Assembly (NCBI RefSeq): GCF_900090325.1
Contig: NZ_FMHW01000002.1
Span: 868,001 to 932,000 of the forward strand
Length of the DNA: 64,000 bases
Origin: Micromonospora pallida
GTDB lineage: Bacteria; Actinomycetota; Actinomycetes; Mycobacteriales; Micromonosporaceae
Reading direction: 5' to 3'
Translations under genes and position numbers: made by a program
Shown: piece by piece, positions 41,462-50,667 of the stretch
Numbering within the stretch: position 1 is the stretch's first letter
Layout of the letters: the number at the start of each line of letters is the position of its first letter
Notes under the pieces: model-generated
Databases searched by the model: none
Told to the model about the DNA's origin: nothing
What the model saw: only the letters and a program-made list of their open reading frames with translations

Positions 41462-42661
41462 ATGACTACCGCAAGTGGGAACGCTGTGCGAGATCCCATG
41501 GCGCTGCGGACGGCGATGGTGGCGGAGCTGAGCGAGGACACGATCAGGTCGGAGGCGGTGGCTGCCGCGTTCTCGGTCGTGCCGCGTCACCTGTTCGCCC
41601 CAGGGGAGTCTCTGGATGTGGTGTACGACTCGAACACCCCTTTGGTGACGAAGACCGGTCCGGACGGTACGGCGCTCAGTTCGGTGTCGGCGGCGCACAT
41701 TCAGGCGGTGATGCTGGAGCAGGCCGAGATTGAGCCGGGGATGCGGGTTCTGGAGATCGGTTCGGGTGGGTACAACGCGGCGCTGATTGCGGAGCTGGTC
41801 GGCCCGCAGGGTGCGGTGACGTCGGTGGACATCGACCCGGAGATCGTCGCTCGGGCCCGCGCCTCCTTGCAGACCGCCGGCTACGACCGGGTGCGGGTCG
41901 TCCAGGCCGACGCCGAATACGGTGTACCGGAGCAGGCACCGTACGACCGGATCATCGTCACGGTCGGGGCGTGGGACATTCCACCGGCTTGGATCGCCCA
42001 GCTGTCCGAACGCGGCCGGATCGTGGTGCCACTGCGGTTTGCCGGCCTGTCCCGCTGCGTCGCCTTCGACCTGGCCGGAGGGCGCCTCGTCAGTCACAGC
42101 TACTGCCTTGGCGGGTTCGTGCCGATGCAGGGCGCGGGCACGTACTCCGAGACGCTGGTGCCGATCAACGGCGAGGCAACGCTGCGCATGGACGGGCCGG
42201 ATCCGGGCTTCGACGTGCCGGCGCTGCGTAAGGCGGTCCACGCACCGAGGATCGAGCGGTGGTCCGGGGCGGCGTTCGACATGCCCGACGAGCTGGAGTT
42301 GTTCGTGGTGACCAGCGCGTCCCACGTGCCCTTCCTGTACGCGAGCCAGCAGTTGGTGGACCAGGGCGTGTTCAGCCCGGCGGTGACCTACGGCACGGCC
42401 GCCGTGGTCGAGGGCGGCAGTTTCGCCTACCGGACGAAACGCGAGAACGAGGGCCTCGGCGGATGGGAGAGCGGTGTCTACGCCTACGGCCCGCAGGCCG
42501 AGGCGGTCGCTGACAGGTATGTCGGGCTGCTGCGCCGCTGGGCGGCCGACTTCCGCCGTCGCGGGACCGCGCGGATCGAGTACCTGCCTACCAGCGCAGG
42601 CGTGCCGGACGGCTGGTATGTGCCGAAGCGCCACGGCGCCGTCGCCGTGTCCTGGCGCTGA
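41462..42661 (+). CDS. FxLD-system lanthipeptide methyltransferase (PIMT-like), copy 1
   Basis: The 399-residue protein has a protein-isoaspartate methyltransferase domain: VPRHLFAPGE near 40, MRVLEIGSGGYNAALIAELVG (SAM motif I, about 95-115), DRIIVTVGAWDIPPAW and GRIVVPLR. A C-terminal extension of about 190 residues marks the FxLD-type and LanS-like enzymes, which methylate an Asp in a lanthipeptide core and lead to succinimide or isoaspartate. It lies 61 bp before the precursor gene, whose core contains Asp-Gly. It is about as long as the second copy at 49417 and clearly related to it. Confidence 0.87.
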   Translation: MTTASGNAVRDPMALRTAMVAELSEDTIRSEAVAAAFSVVPRHLFAPGESLDVVYDSNTPLVTKTGPDGTALSSVSAAHIQAVMLEQAEIEPGMRVLEIGSGGYNAALIAELVGPQGAVTSVDIDPEIVARARASLQTAGYDRVRVVQADAEYGVPEQAPYDRIIVTVGAWDIPPAWIAQLSERGRIVVPLRFAGLSRCVAFDLAGGRLVSHSYCLGGFVPMQGAGTYSETLVPINGEATLRMDGPDPGFDVPALRKAVHAPRIERWSGAAFDMPDELELFVVTSASHVPFLYASQQLVDQGVFSPAVTYGTAAVVEGGSFAYRTKRENEGLGGWESGVYAYGPQAEAVADRYVGLLRRWAADFRRRGTARIEYLPTSAGVPDGWYVPKRHGAVAVSWR

Positions 42662-42707
42662 CAGCTACCGGCGTCCCAGCCGGGACACCGGATGGATCAC
42701 AACCCTT

Positions 42708-42715
42708 TCGAAGGA
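42708..42715 (+). promoter_or_regulatory. Strong ribosome binding site of the lanthipeptide precursor
   Basis: GAAGGAGG lies seven bases before GTG 42723. This strong site decides the start in favour of the GTG rather than the in-frame ATG at 42732 and fits a highly made structural peptide. Confidence 0.7.
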
Positions 42716-42722
42716 GGCTTTC

Positions 42723-42929
42723 GTGTCGATCATGACCGAGGAGCGGACCGCCCCGCTGGCGTCGCCGGTGGCGGTGGACGGGAAGAAAGACGAGTTCGGG
42801 CCGGACGACTGGGAGCTGGACATCACGTTCATCGAGTCCGGCGAGAGCGTCGACAAGCTGATCTACATGACGAACGACGGGTGCGGCAAGACCTGCCAGT
42901 CCGCCTGCAGCACCACCTGCCCGGCGTAG
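42723..42929 (+). CDS. FxLD-family lanthipeptide precursor
   Basis: The 68-residue peptide starts at GTG 42723. The leader carries the family motif as WELDITFIE (residues 36-44), with Trp in place of the first Phe of FxLD. The core end has four Cys and several Thr/Ser (DGCGKTCQSACSTTC), substrates for dehydration by LanB and cyclisation by LanC. An Asn-Asp-Gly just before the first Cys offers an Asp for the PIMT-like methyltransferases. It sits between methyltransferase copy 1 and the LanB gene. Four rings are possible at most; the real pattern is not predictable here. Confidence 0.88.
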   Translation: MSIMTEERTAPLASPVAVDGKKDEFGPDDWELDITFIESGESVDKLIYMTNDGCGKTCQSACSTTCPA

Positions 42930-43006
42930 GCCGGAGACCTGGGGCGTCTGGCCAAGTGGGGTATCGTCCGCGTGGCCAGACGCCTCCCGTTCCCAGGGGA
43001 GGACAT

Positions 43007-46000
43007 GTGTACCGGTACCTGGATGCGCTGGTGGTGCGCGCGTCGACCTGCTCTCCCGATTGGTTGGTCGGCGGTTGGCCGGACCTGACCGGCGCGGAGG
43101 CCGCAGGGTCGTGGCAGCGATGGTTGGAGCAGATGTTCGCGGTGCCGCAGTTCGCGGCGGCAGTGGAGTTGGCCAGCCCCGTGCTCGCCGACCGTGTCCG
43201 CTCGGTCTGCGCCAGCCGGGTCGGGGAGGGTGAGGCGCGGCGGGTAGTCGTGTCGGTCCTGCGGTACCTGCTGCGGGCGCGTGGCCGGGCGACGCCGTAC
43301 GGCTTGTTCGCCGGGGTCGCCGCCGCCCGCTTGGCCCCCACCGCCGCCGTCCGGTTCGGTGACGGGCACCGAGCGGTGCTTCGGGTACGGGCGGCGTGGC
43401 TTTCGGGCCTGGTCGACCGGCTGGAGGCTGATCCGGTGTTTCGGCCGCATCTGACGGTCCGCGCCAACAACCTCCTGGCGCGCCGGGATGGGCAGATCGT
43501 GCTGGAGCACCGCCCCCACCAGATTCTCGGGGAGCCGCCCACCCAGGTACAGGTACGCGCCACCGGCCCGGTACTCGCGGCGCTGACGGCGGCGGAGGAA
43601 CCGATTCGACTGGACGATCTGGCCGGCAAACTCGCCACTGACCACGCCGTGCCCGTTCACGTTGTGCACGCGCTGCTCGCGCAGATGGTGTCGCAACGGC
43701 TTCTGCTGAGCGCGCTACGGCCGGCGACTACCTGCACTGATCCCCTGTCCGCCGTCACCGTTGGCCTTCAGCAGGCGGTGGCCGACGCCGCCGAGAGCAC
43801 CCCGGGCGACGGCGTGCTCGTCCGGGCACGTGCGACGCTCGGCGTACTGCATACCCTTGCGCAGCGGGCTGCGTCGGACACCGCGACGCCCGGCGCGCGG
43901 CAGCGCGCGCAGGTGGCCGAGGCGATGACTGGTCTACACCCCGCCGACGAGTCACCTGTCGCAGTCGATCTGCGCTTGGACGCCGACGTGCGTGTTCCTG
44001 AGATCGTCGCGGTAGAGGCGGCGAGCGCGGCCGGTGCCCTGGTGCGTCTCGCGACTGTCGGTCGAGGAGGGTGGGCGGCCTGGCACGGCCGCTTCCTCGA
44101 GCGTTACGGACCCCATGCGGTCGTACCGGTCCGTGACGCGGTGGACGCCGACCTTGGCCTGGGCTACCCCGCCGGTTACCACGGCACCACTCCCACACCG
44201 CCGCCGGCCCTGACCGCGCGTGATCGGAAGCTGCTGACCCTTGCCCAGGAAGCGGCGCTGCGACGCGAACGCGAGATCGTGCTCGATGACGCCGCCATCA
44301 CCGACCTCGCCGACAGCGCACCAGTCAGGCACGTCCAGCCGAGCACCGAGCTGACCGTCACCGTGCACGCCCGTACCGCGCGGGACCTCGACCGGGGTGA
44401 GTTTCGGCTGGAGGTGGTCGGAGTGTCCCGCAACGCCGGCACCGTCACCGGCCGGTTCATCGACCTGCTCGACCCTGCGGATCGGCAGCGCATCGCCAGC
44501 GAGTACGCGGCCCTACCTGGCGTGACCCGTGGTGCGTTGCGTGTCCAGGTGTCGGCAGCGACCTTCTACACGGTCACCGAGGACGTGGCCCGCGCCCCAC
44601 AAGTGATGCCGCACCAGGTCTCGCTCGGGGAGTACCACGTCAACGCACCCAGCCGGATCGCGCTGGACGACATCGCGGTCACCGCTGACGCGGACCGGGT
44701 CTACCTGGTGTCGGTCTCCCAGCGGTGTGTGGTGGAGCCGATCGTGCTCAACGCGGTCGAGCAGGTGCACTACACCCTGCCGATCGTGCGGTTCCTCACC
44801 GAGGCCACCACCGCCTTCACGACACCGTGTGGCGGGTTCGACTGGGGTGCTGCCAGCGGTCTGCCGTTCCTACCCGCCCTGCGCTACCAGCGGAGCATCC
44901 TGTCGCCGGCACGCTGGCTGCTACCGGCAAGCGCCCTGCCCGCCCCCGCCACTAGCTGGCGGGAGTGGAGCCGGGCCCTGGCCTCCTGGCGCGACACGGC
45001 CGGCTGCCCGCCTGGGGTGTACCTCGGCGAGAGCGACCAGCGCATCCACCTGGATCTCGCCGAGCCGGCTCATCAGGCACTGCTGCGCGACCACCTGCGT
45101 CGCACCCCGACCGCCGTGCTGCGCGCCGCGCCTCCGCCTGACACGGCTGGCTGGATGGGCGGGCACGCCCATGAGATCGTCGTCCCCTTGGCCGCGACGG
45201 TCGACGCGGCAGCACCACCACGCATGCTTGCCACCGCACCCGTGGTTGACGTCCGCGAATACGGACACCTCCCCGGCGGCGGTGACCGCCTTTTCGTCAA
45301 GCTGTATGGCCATCCCGACCGGCAGACACCGATCCTCACCCGACACCTTCCGTCCCTGATCCGCCAGCTCAGCCCAAGGGCACGGTGGTGGTTTCTGCGC
45401 TACGGCGACCCGGAACCGCACCTGCGGCTGAGGCTGACCGGTGACGCGAGCACCGCGACGCTCGCCGAGTGGACACACGACCTGCGCCGCGTCGGCCTGC
45501 TCGCGCGGGTACAGGTTGACACCGACTACCCGGAGACCGCTCGCTTCGGCGGACCCGCCGCCGGACCCGCCGCCGACGGGGTCTTCGCCGCCGACTCCGC
45601 GGCCGCGCTCACGCAGTTGCTCGCCATCGATGGCAGGCTGGCACCCGCTGTCCGTGCGGTGACCGCGGCGAGCCTGCTGGACATCACTACCGCCCTGATC
45701 GGCGACACCAACGCCGGTATGCGATGGCTGATCGACCACACGCGCCCGCACCGGCCCGCTCCACCCCGCGACGTCTACCAGCGCACGGTCGCGCTCGCCA
45801 ACCCCGACCAGACCGGCCTGGACATACTCGGCGACGGCACCGATCTGCGGACTGTCTGGCAGCGTCGCCGCGAGGCGCTGAACACCTACCGTGACGCCCT
45901 GCACGCCGCAGGAGCCGCCGTGGACAGTGTCTTGCCTGACCTGCTGCACCTGCACCACACCCGCATGATCGGCCCCGACCCGGACAGCGAACGCGCCTGC

Positions 46001-46060
46001 CTGCACCTGGCCCGTGCCGCCGCGCTGAGCTGGACCGCCCGCGCCCGGAGCCAACCATGA
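43007..46060 (+). CDS. lanB: Class I lantibiotic dehydratase, full length
   Basis: The 1017-residue protein starts at GTG 43007 after GGGGAGG. It begins MYRYLDALVVRAS and contains the dehydratase core (RGRATPYGLFAGVA near 90; VSRNAGTVTGRF, VSQRCVVEPIVLNAVEQ in the middle). A C-terminal SpaB-like elimination domain follows (LFVKLYGHPDRQTPILTRHLPSLI, WWFLRYGDPEPHLRLRL). It would glutamylate Ser/Thr of the precursor from Glu-tRNA and eliminate glutamate. The stop overlaps the LanC start by ATGA. A separate thiopeptide-type protein related to the C-terminal domain is also encoded at 47331. Confidence 0.93.
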   Translation: MYRYLDALVVRASTCSPDWLVGGWPDLTGAEAAGSWQRWLEQMFAVPQFAAAVELASPVLADRVRSVCASRVGEGEARRVVVSVLRYLLRARGRATPYGLFAGVAAARLAPTAAVRFGDGHRAVLRVRAAWLSGLVDRLEADPVFRPHLTVRANNLLARRDGQIVLEHRPHQILGEPPTQVQVRATGPVLAALTAAEEPIRLDDLAGKLATDHAVPVHVVHALLAQMVSQRLLLSALRPATTCTDPLSAVTVGLQQAVADAAESTPGDGVLVRARATLGVLHTLAQRAASDTATPGARQRAQVAEAMTGLHPADESPVAVDLRLDADVRVPEIVAVEAASAAGALVRLATVGRGGWAAWHGRFLERYGPHAVVPVRDAVDADLGLGYPAGYHGTTPTPPPALTARDRKLLTLAQEAALRREREIVLDDAAITDLADSAPVRHVQPSTELTVTVHARTARDLDRGEFRLEVVGVSRNAGTVTGRFIDLLDPADRQRIASEYAALPGVTRGALRVQVSAATFYTVTEDVARAPQVMPHQVSLGEYHVNAPSRIALDDIAVTADADRVYLVSVSQRCVVEPIVLNAVEQVHYTLPIVRFLTEATTAFTTPCGGFDWGAASGLPFLPALRYQRSILSPARWLLPASALPAPATSWREWSRALASWRDTAGCPPGVYLGESDQRIHLDLAEPAHQALLRDHLRRTPTAVLRAAPPPDTAGWMGGHAHEIVVPLAATVDAAAPPRMLATAPVVDVREYGHLPGGGDRLFVKLYGHPDRQTPILTRHLPSLIRQLSPRARWWFLRYGDPEPHLRLRLTGDASTATLAEWTHDLRRVGLLARVQVDTDYPETARFGGPAAGPAADGVFAADSAAALTQLLAIDGRLAPAVRAVTAASLLDITTALIGDTNAGMRWLIDHTRPHRPAPPRDVYQRTVALANPDQTGLDILGDGTDLRTVWQRRREALNTYRDALHAAGAAVDSVLPDLLHLHHTRMIGPDPDSERACLHLARAAALSWTARARSQP

Positions 46061-47286
46061 GCCCCACGGACCCGAGCGCGCTCGCGGCATCGACAGCCAT
46101 CGCCGAGGCACTGGCCGACCCACAAGCCATCCAGCCCGCATTCCAGGGGCGAGCGAGGCCACAATCCCTCGCGGGCGGCGCGGTCGGTATCGCATTGCTG
46201 CACATCGAACGAGCCCGCACCGGCCACGGCGACGACACCGTTGCCCACACCTGGCTGAAACTCGCCGCGTCCCAGCCGATCAGCGCCGGCGGCAACGCCA
46301 ACCTGTTCCACGGCGCACCAGCCCTCGGCCTCGCCCTGCACGCCGCCGGCACGACCCGGTACCGGCGCGCGCTGGCCGCGCTCGACGACACCACCATCAC
46401 CCTCACCCGAGGGCGCCTGGCCGACGCCAATGCCCGCATCGACCGGGGCGACCCGTTGCTAATGCGCGAGTTCGACCTGATCCACGGCCTGACCGGACTC
46501 GGCGTCTACCACATGCACCGCCATCCCGGCCACCCCGTCACCCGCGACGTGCTCGCTTACCTGGTCCGCCTCACCTGCCCTCTCCCCGGCCAACGCGGTA
46601 CCACCAATCTGCCGCCGTGGTGGATGTCGGTCGGCCTGTCCGGCGAACCCGACTCCGACCACCCACACGGGCACGGGAACCTGGGAGTCGCCCACGGCAT
46701 CAGCGCCGTCATCGCGCTGCTCTCCCTCGCTGTCCTTCACGACCTGACCACCACCAGCCTGCGCGACGCTCTCGCCCGGCTCTGCGCCTGGACCGATCAG
46801 TGGCGCCGGGACGACGACGCCGGCCCGTGGTGGCCCGGATACCTGACCATCGACCACACCGGCCGCCTCGAACCGTCGCTTCGTCCCCGGCCCTCCTGGT
46901 GCTACGGCATCGCGGGCGCCGCCCGGGCCCAACAGTTGGCCGGCATCGCGCTCGGCGACGCCCGCCGACAGGCAACGGCCGAACGCGGGATCCTGGCCGC
47001 GCTGCGCGACCCGACCCGACCCGCCCTACTCCCTGAGATCGGCCTGTGCCACGGCAAAGCCGGCCTGCTCCACGCCGCATTCCGCATGGCGGTCGACGCC
47101 CGCAGCCCGGTACTGGCCGCCGAACTACCCGACCTGTCCGGCCGCCTCGCCGCCCAACTACTCGGCGAGCCGATAACCGAACCGGAACTTATGGACGGCG
47201 CGGCCGGAGCTGCCCTCGCGTTGCACGCCGTCGGCACCGGCACCCCACCCATGTCCGCGTGGGACGCAGTCCTCCTACTCGCCTAA
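46057..47286 (+). CDS. lanC: Lanthionine synthetase C-like cyclase
   Basis: The 409-residue protein has the LanC double alpha-barrel signatures: HGNLGVAHGISAVIALL near 208, the zinc-binding Cys 282 in SWCYGIAG and Cys 331 plus His 332 in GLCHGKAG. It would catalyse addition of Cys thiols to dehydrated Ser/Thr in the precursor. It overlaps the LanB gene by 4 bp, so the two are co-translated. Confidence 0.92.
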   Translation: MSPTDPSALAASTAIAEALADPQAIQPAFQGRARPQSLAGGAVGIALLHIERARTGHGDDTVAHTWLKLAASQPISAGGNANLFHGAPALGLALHAAGTTRYRRALAALDDTTITLTRGRLADANARIDRGDPLLMREFDLIHGLTGLGVYHMHRHPGHPVTRDVLAYLVRLTCPLPGQRGTTNLPPWWMSVGLSGEPDSDHPHGHGNLGVAHGISAVIALLSLAVLHDLTTTSLRDALARLCAWTDQWRRDDDAGPWWPGYLTIDHTGRLEPSLRPRPSWCYGIAGAARAQQLAGIALGDARRQATAERGILAALRDPTRPALLPEIGLCHGKAGLLHAAFRMAVDARSPVLAAELPDLSGRLAAQLLGEPITEPELMDGAAGAALALHAVGTGTPPMSAWDAVLLLA

Positions 47287-47330
47287 CACCACCCGACCCG
47301 CAAACCGCCACTCACCGCCAAAGGAACGCG

Positions 47331-48218
47331 ATGATGCCGTCGCCGTGGCTCCAGATCGCCATCGAGCTGCCCGATCCGGACCGGGCCGAGCACACCGCCG
47401 TCACCCACCTCGCCCCCGTACTCATGAAGGCGGAAGCCGACAGGCGCATCGCTGGCTGGTTCTTCATCCGAAAGACACCCCAGTGGCGGCTGCGCTACCT
47501 CCCCACCGAGGAGACCACCATCGCGCGGGAGCACCTCTTCACCCGCCTCGACGCCCTCATCCGTGAACGGCACATCACCCGCGCGGTCGAGGCCGTCTAC
47601 GAACCCGAAACCCGCGCCTTCGGCGGCGACCAAGCGATGGCCGTCGCGCATGAACTGTGGCACGCCGACAGCCGACACGTACTCGGCTACCTCGCCACCA
47701 CCGCAGCAGACCCCACCACCCGCCGCCGCCGCGAGCTCGCGATCCTGCTTGCCAGCACCCTGCTACGCGCGGCCGGCCTGGACTGGTACGAGCAAGGCGA
47801 CGTCTGGTCCAAGATCGCCCACCACCGGACCCCGCCCGACAACCCCAGCCCCGACAAGACCCCGGCTTTCCAGGCAAGGCTGCGCCGGCTGATGAGCACG
47901 GACCTGACCAACCTCAACCAACCGGCATCGCCGCACCTGATGCTGGCCGACTGGGCTGCCGCGTTCACCACCGCAGGCCACGACCTAGCCCACCTCGCCG
48001 GCACCGGCAACCTCCGCCGTGGGCTGCGCGACATCCTCGCCCACCACGTCATCTTCGCGATGAACCGGATCAGCCTCCCCGCGACCACCCAGGCCGTCCT
48101 CGCCACCCACGCCGCCACCGTCATCTTCGGCCCAGACCCCACCGTCCAACCAGCCACACACGCCACCTACCAGCACGCCCACGCGACGGTCACCGCAGCC
48201 AGAGCGGGAACCGGCTGA
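47331..48218 (+). CDS. Thiopeptide-type bacteriocin biosynthesis protein
   Basis: The 295-residue protein starts at ATG 47331 after AAGGAA. It begins PWLQIAIELPD and contains GWFFIRKTPQWRLRYLP, the N-terminal signature of the TIGR03891 family. The family is related to the SpaB C-terminal elimination domain and supplies the elimination step in split dehydratases. Here the dehydratase already carries such a domain, so the function of this copy is less clear. It is coupled by a one-base overlap (TGATG) to the following gene. Confidence 0.88.
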   Translation: MMPSPWLQIAIELPDPDRAEHTAVTHLAPVLMKAEADRRIAGWFFIRKTPQWRLRYLPTEETTIAREHLFTRLDALIRERHITRAVEAVYEPETRAFGGDQAMAVAHELWHADSRHVLGYLATTAADPTTRRRRELAILLASTLLRAAGLDWYEQGDVWSKIAHHRTPPDNPSPDKTPAFQARLRRLMSTDLTNLNQPASPHLMLADWAAAFTTAGHDLAHLAGTGNLRRGLRDILAHHVIFAMNRISLPATTQAVLATHAATVIFGPDPTVQPATHATYQHAHATVTAARAGTG

Positions 48219-49321
48219 TGGACCCGACCGGCGCGCAAGCTCGTAGATTCCCCCTCGTCGCCCGGCCCCGACCCGCCTGCACCCCACTGCCCGAGCGGGT
48301 AACCGACCTGACCCGCCGCGCTGCCGCCGCCACCCGCAATGACGACCCTGCCGCCGCAACCGCCGTGGTCAACCTCGCCGCCCTGCTCGCATCAGACTGC
48401 GGACGATCCGACCTGGCCCGGCATTGGTCAGCACGGCTCGCCCGCTCCGCGCTCGTCCACCCCGCACCCGACTTCCAAACAGCAAGTCACAGCCTCGAAC
48501 CCATCATCAACCTCGCTCGGCTACGCACCCGCGCCGGCGACGGCACCGGAGCATGGAGACTCCTCGAAACCCTCTACCGGGCCATCGCGTCCCGCACCGA
48601 CACCACCATCGACGGCGTCACCGTCCCCGCCGCACACCTGACGCCTGAGCCCACCGCACACCGCAAACTCCGCCAATGGCTCTGGACGGTCCTGCTGTCC
48701 AGCGGCGCGCACGCCCTCGTCACCGCCGGCAGATGGGACGACGCCTACCACCGGCTCCAACAACACAACGGCATCGGCCGCCGCATCCTCGACGGCCGGC
48801 AGGTCGCTGTCATAGCCCACGCCACCGCAGGCAGACGTGCCCGCGCCCTGGAGCTACTGCACGACACCGAGCCAGGCGAACCGTGGGAACGCGCCGTCAC
48901 CGCATCCCTGACCCTGCTGTGCCAGCAAGCCGCCATCACCAGCACCACCCAACGACACGCCGTCGCCGCCTACCAGAGGCTGGACACCACAGCAGCAAAC
49001 CTCGTCGTGTTCCACACCCGCCTGGGGATGTGCCTCGCCGACGCGCTCGGCGGCGTCGAGCAGCCTGCGGCACAGGCCATCACCGCCGATCTCATCGAGC
49101 GGGCCAACGGCGACGGATACGCCGCCCGAGACGTCCTCGCCCACCCCGGATGCCGCGCCATCCTCAACCAACGACAGACCGAACAGCTCACCGAGCAGGT
49201 CACCGCCTGCGGACTCGACGCCGGCCATATACCCGCGCGCTTGCTGACCGAAATCGCCGACGCCCTAGACACCGCCGAAGCCGTCATCCGGGCAGCACTC
49301 ACTGCCGGCACATCGACGTGA
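48218..49321 (+). CDS. Unknown helical protein of the lanthipeptide operon
   Basis: The 367-residue protein starts in a TGATG overlap. It is almost wholly alpha-helical with TPR-like spacing: AVVNLAALLASDCGRSDLARHWSARLAR, INLARLRTRAGDGTGAWRLLETLYRA, ALVTAGRWDDAYHRLQQHNG. No catalytic motif is visible. Similar genes occur in actinomycete lanthipeptide clusters, and a scaffold or regulatory role is possible, but I assign none. Confidence 0.7.
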   Translation: MDPTGAQARRFPLVARPRPACTPLPERVTDLTRRAAAATRNDDPAAATAVVNLAALLASDCGRSDLARHWSARLARSALVHPAPDFQTASHSLEPIINLARLRTRAGDGTGAWRLLETLYRAIASRTDTTIDGVTVPAAHLTPEPTAHRKLRQWLWTVLLSSGAHALVTAGRWDDAYHRLQQHNGIGRRILDGRQVAVIAHATAGRRARALELLHDTEPGEPWERAVTASLTLLCQQAAITSTTQRHAVAAYQRLDTTAANLVVFHTRLGMCLADALGGVEQPAAQAITADLIERANGDGYAARDVLAHPGCRAILNQRQTEQLTEQVTACGLDAGHIPARLLTEIADALDTAEAVIRAALTAGTST

Positions 49322-49416
49322 GCACCACGACCCGACGGGAAAGGCGCTTTATGTCGCATGCGCCCTATATTGTCGCGCCGTTCGTGCCGAGGCCCCACCG
49401 ACCGGAGGTTTTGATC

Positions 49417-50667
49417 ATGGCTGATTTCGCGCTCGACACCATCTCGGAAACCGACAACAGCCCAGAGAAGGTTCGGAACCGGCTGGTCGACCTGTTGCTC
49501 GCTGACGGCCGGATCACCTCACCGGAGGTGGAGGCGGCGTTTCGTCGGGTGCCGCGGCACCTGTTCGCCCCCGGCGGGGTCAGCGTCAACGCCGCGTACG
49601 CCGACGACGTGGTCATCACGAAACGCGGCCCGGACGGACGCGCCACCAGTTCCATCTCCGCCCCGTGGCTGCAGGCCATGATGCTGCACGCCGCCCGCCT
49701 ACACCCGGGCGGACGGGTGTTGGAGATCGGATCCGGCGGCTACAACGCCGCGCTCATCGCCGAGGTCGTCGGACCACGCGGCACGGTCACCAGCATCGAC
49801 ATCGACTCCGACATCGTCGGCAACGCCCGGACTGCCCTCGACATCGCCGGGTACCCGAACGTCCACGTGGTGCAGGCCGACGCGGACACCGGCTGGCCGG
49901 CAAGGGCACCGTACGACGCGATCATCGTGACCGTCGAGGCCAGCGACATCCCACCCGCCTGGACCGACCAGCTCGCCCCCGACGGTGTCCTCGTCGTACC
50001 GCTGCGGATGCGCGGCAACACCCGATGCCTCACGCTCATCCGCGACGGCGACCACCTCACCGCCACCGACGCGGTCCTCTGCGGCTTCGTTCCCATGCAA
50101 GGCGCTGGCGCCAACCCCGTGACGCGGCGGGCGCTGCGCGGCGACGACGTGACCCTGCGCATCGACGACCCCGAGACCCGATCCCTCAACCTCGACGCCC
50201 TGGCCTCCGCGCTGGACGGGCCCGGGGTCGATGTCTGGTCCGAGGTGACCGTCCCACCCGCGACGTCGTTCGAGTCGCTGCACCTCTGGCTGGCCAGCCA
50301 ACCCCACCCCTACGGCCTCCTCGCCGTCGACCGGGACCGCGCTGCGGACATGGACCCGCAGAACTGGGTCTCCTGCCCTGCCCTTCTCACCGGCGACAGC
50401 ATCGCCTACCTCACCATTCGCCAACTCGACGACAGCACCTGGGAGTTCGGTGCCCGTGGCTACGGCCCCGACGCCATACCACTGACCCAGCATGTCGTCG
50501 ACCTCATCGCCGTGTGGGACCGTGACCACCGCAACCAGCCCGGCCCGGACATCAGGGTGTACCCCGCCGGCGTCACCATCCCGCCCACCCGGCAACCACA
50601 ACTACTTGTTCCTCGCCACCACACCACCGCCGCGGTCACCTGGACTGCCGCCGGGGATCAGCGGTGA
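49417..50667 (+). CDS. FxLD-system lanthipeptide methyltransferase (PIMT-like), copy 2
   Basis: ATG 49417 follows an ACCGGAGG site and gives 416 residues; ATG 49351 in frame is weaker. Motifs match copy 1: VPRHLFAPGG, RVLEIGSGGYNAALIAEVVG (SAM motif I), DAIIVTVEASDIPPAW and GVLVVPLR. The C-terminal extension is present but clearly diverged. The first residues read MADFALDTISETD, in which FALD fits the F-x-L-D pattern of the precursor leaders. It may act on a different residue or a different precursor from copy 1. Confidence 0.86.
   Translation: MADFALDTISETDNSPEKVRNRLVDLLLADGRITSPEVEAAFRRVPRHLFAPGGVSVNAAYADDVVITKRGPDGRATSSISAPWLQAMMLHAARLHPGGRVLEIGSGGYNAALIAEVVGPRGTVTSIDIDSDIVGNARTALDIAGYPNVHVVQADADTGWPARAPYDAIIVTVEASDIPPAWTDQLAPDGVLVVPLRMRGNTRCLTLIRDGDHLTATDAVLCGFVPMQGAGANPVTRRALRGDDVTLRIDDPETRSLNLDALASALDGPGVDVWSEVTVPPATSFESLHLWLASQPHPYGLLAVDRDRAADMDPQNWVSCPALLTGDSIAYLTIRQLDDSTWEFGARGYGPDAIPLTQHVVDLIAVWDRDHRNQPGPDIRVYPAGVTIPPTRQPQLLVPRHHTTAAVTWTAAGDQR

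Noticed and set aside
41172..41465. 97-codon frame before the first methyltransferase
   Set aside because: It lacks a ribosome site, becomes low-information in its second half and shows no recognisable motif. It may be decayed DNA.
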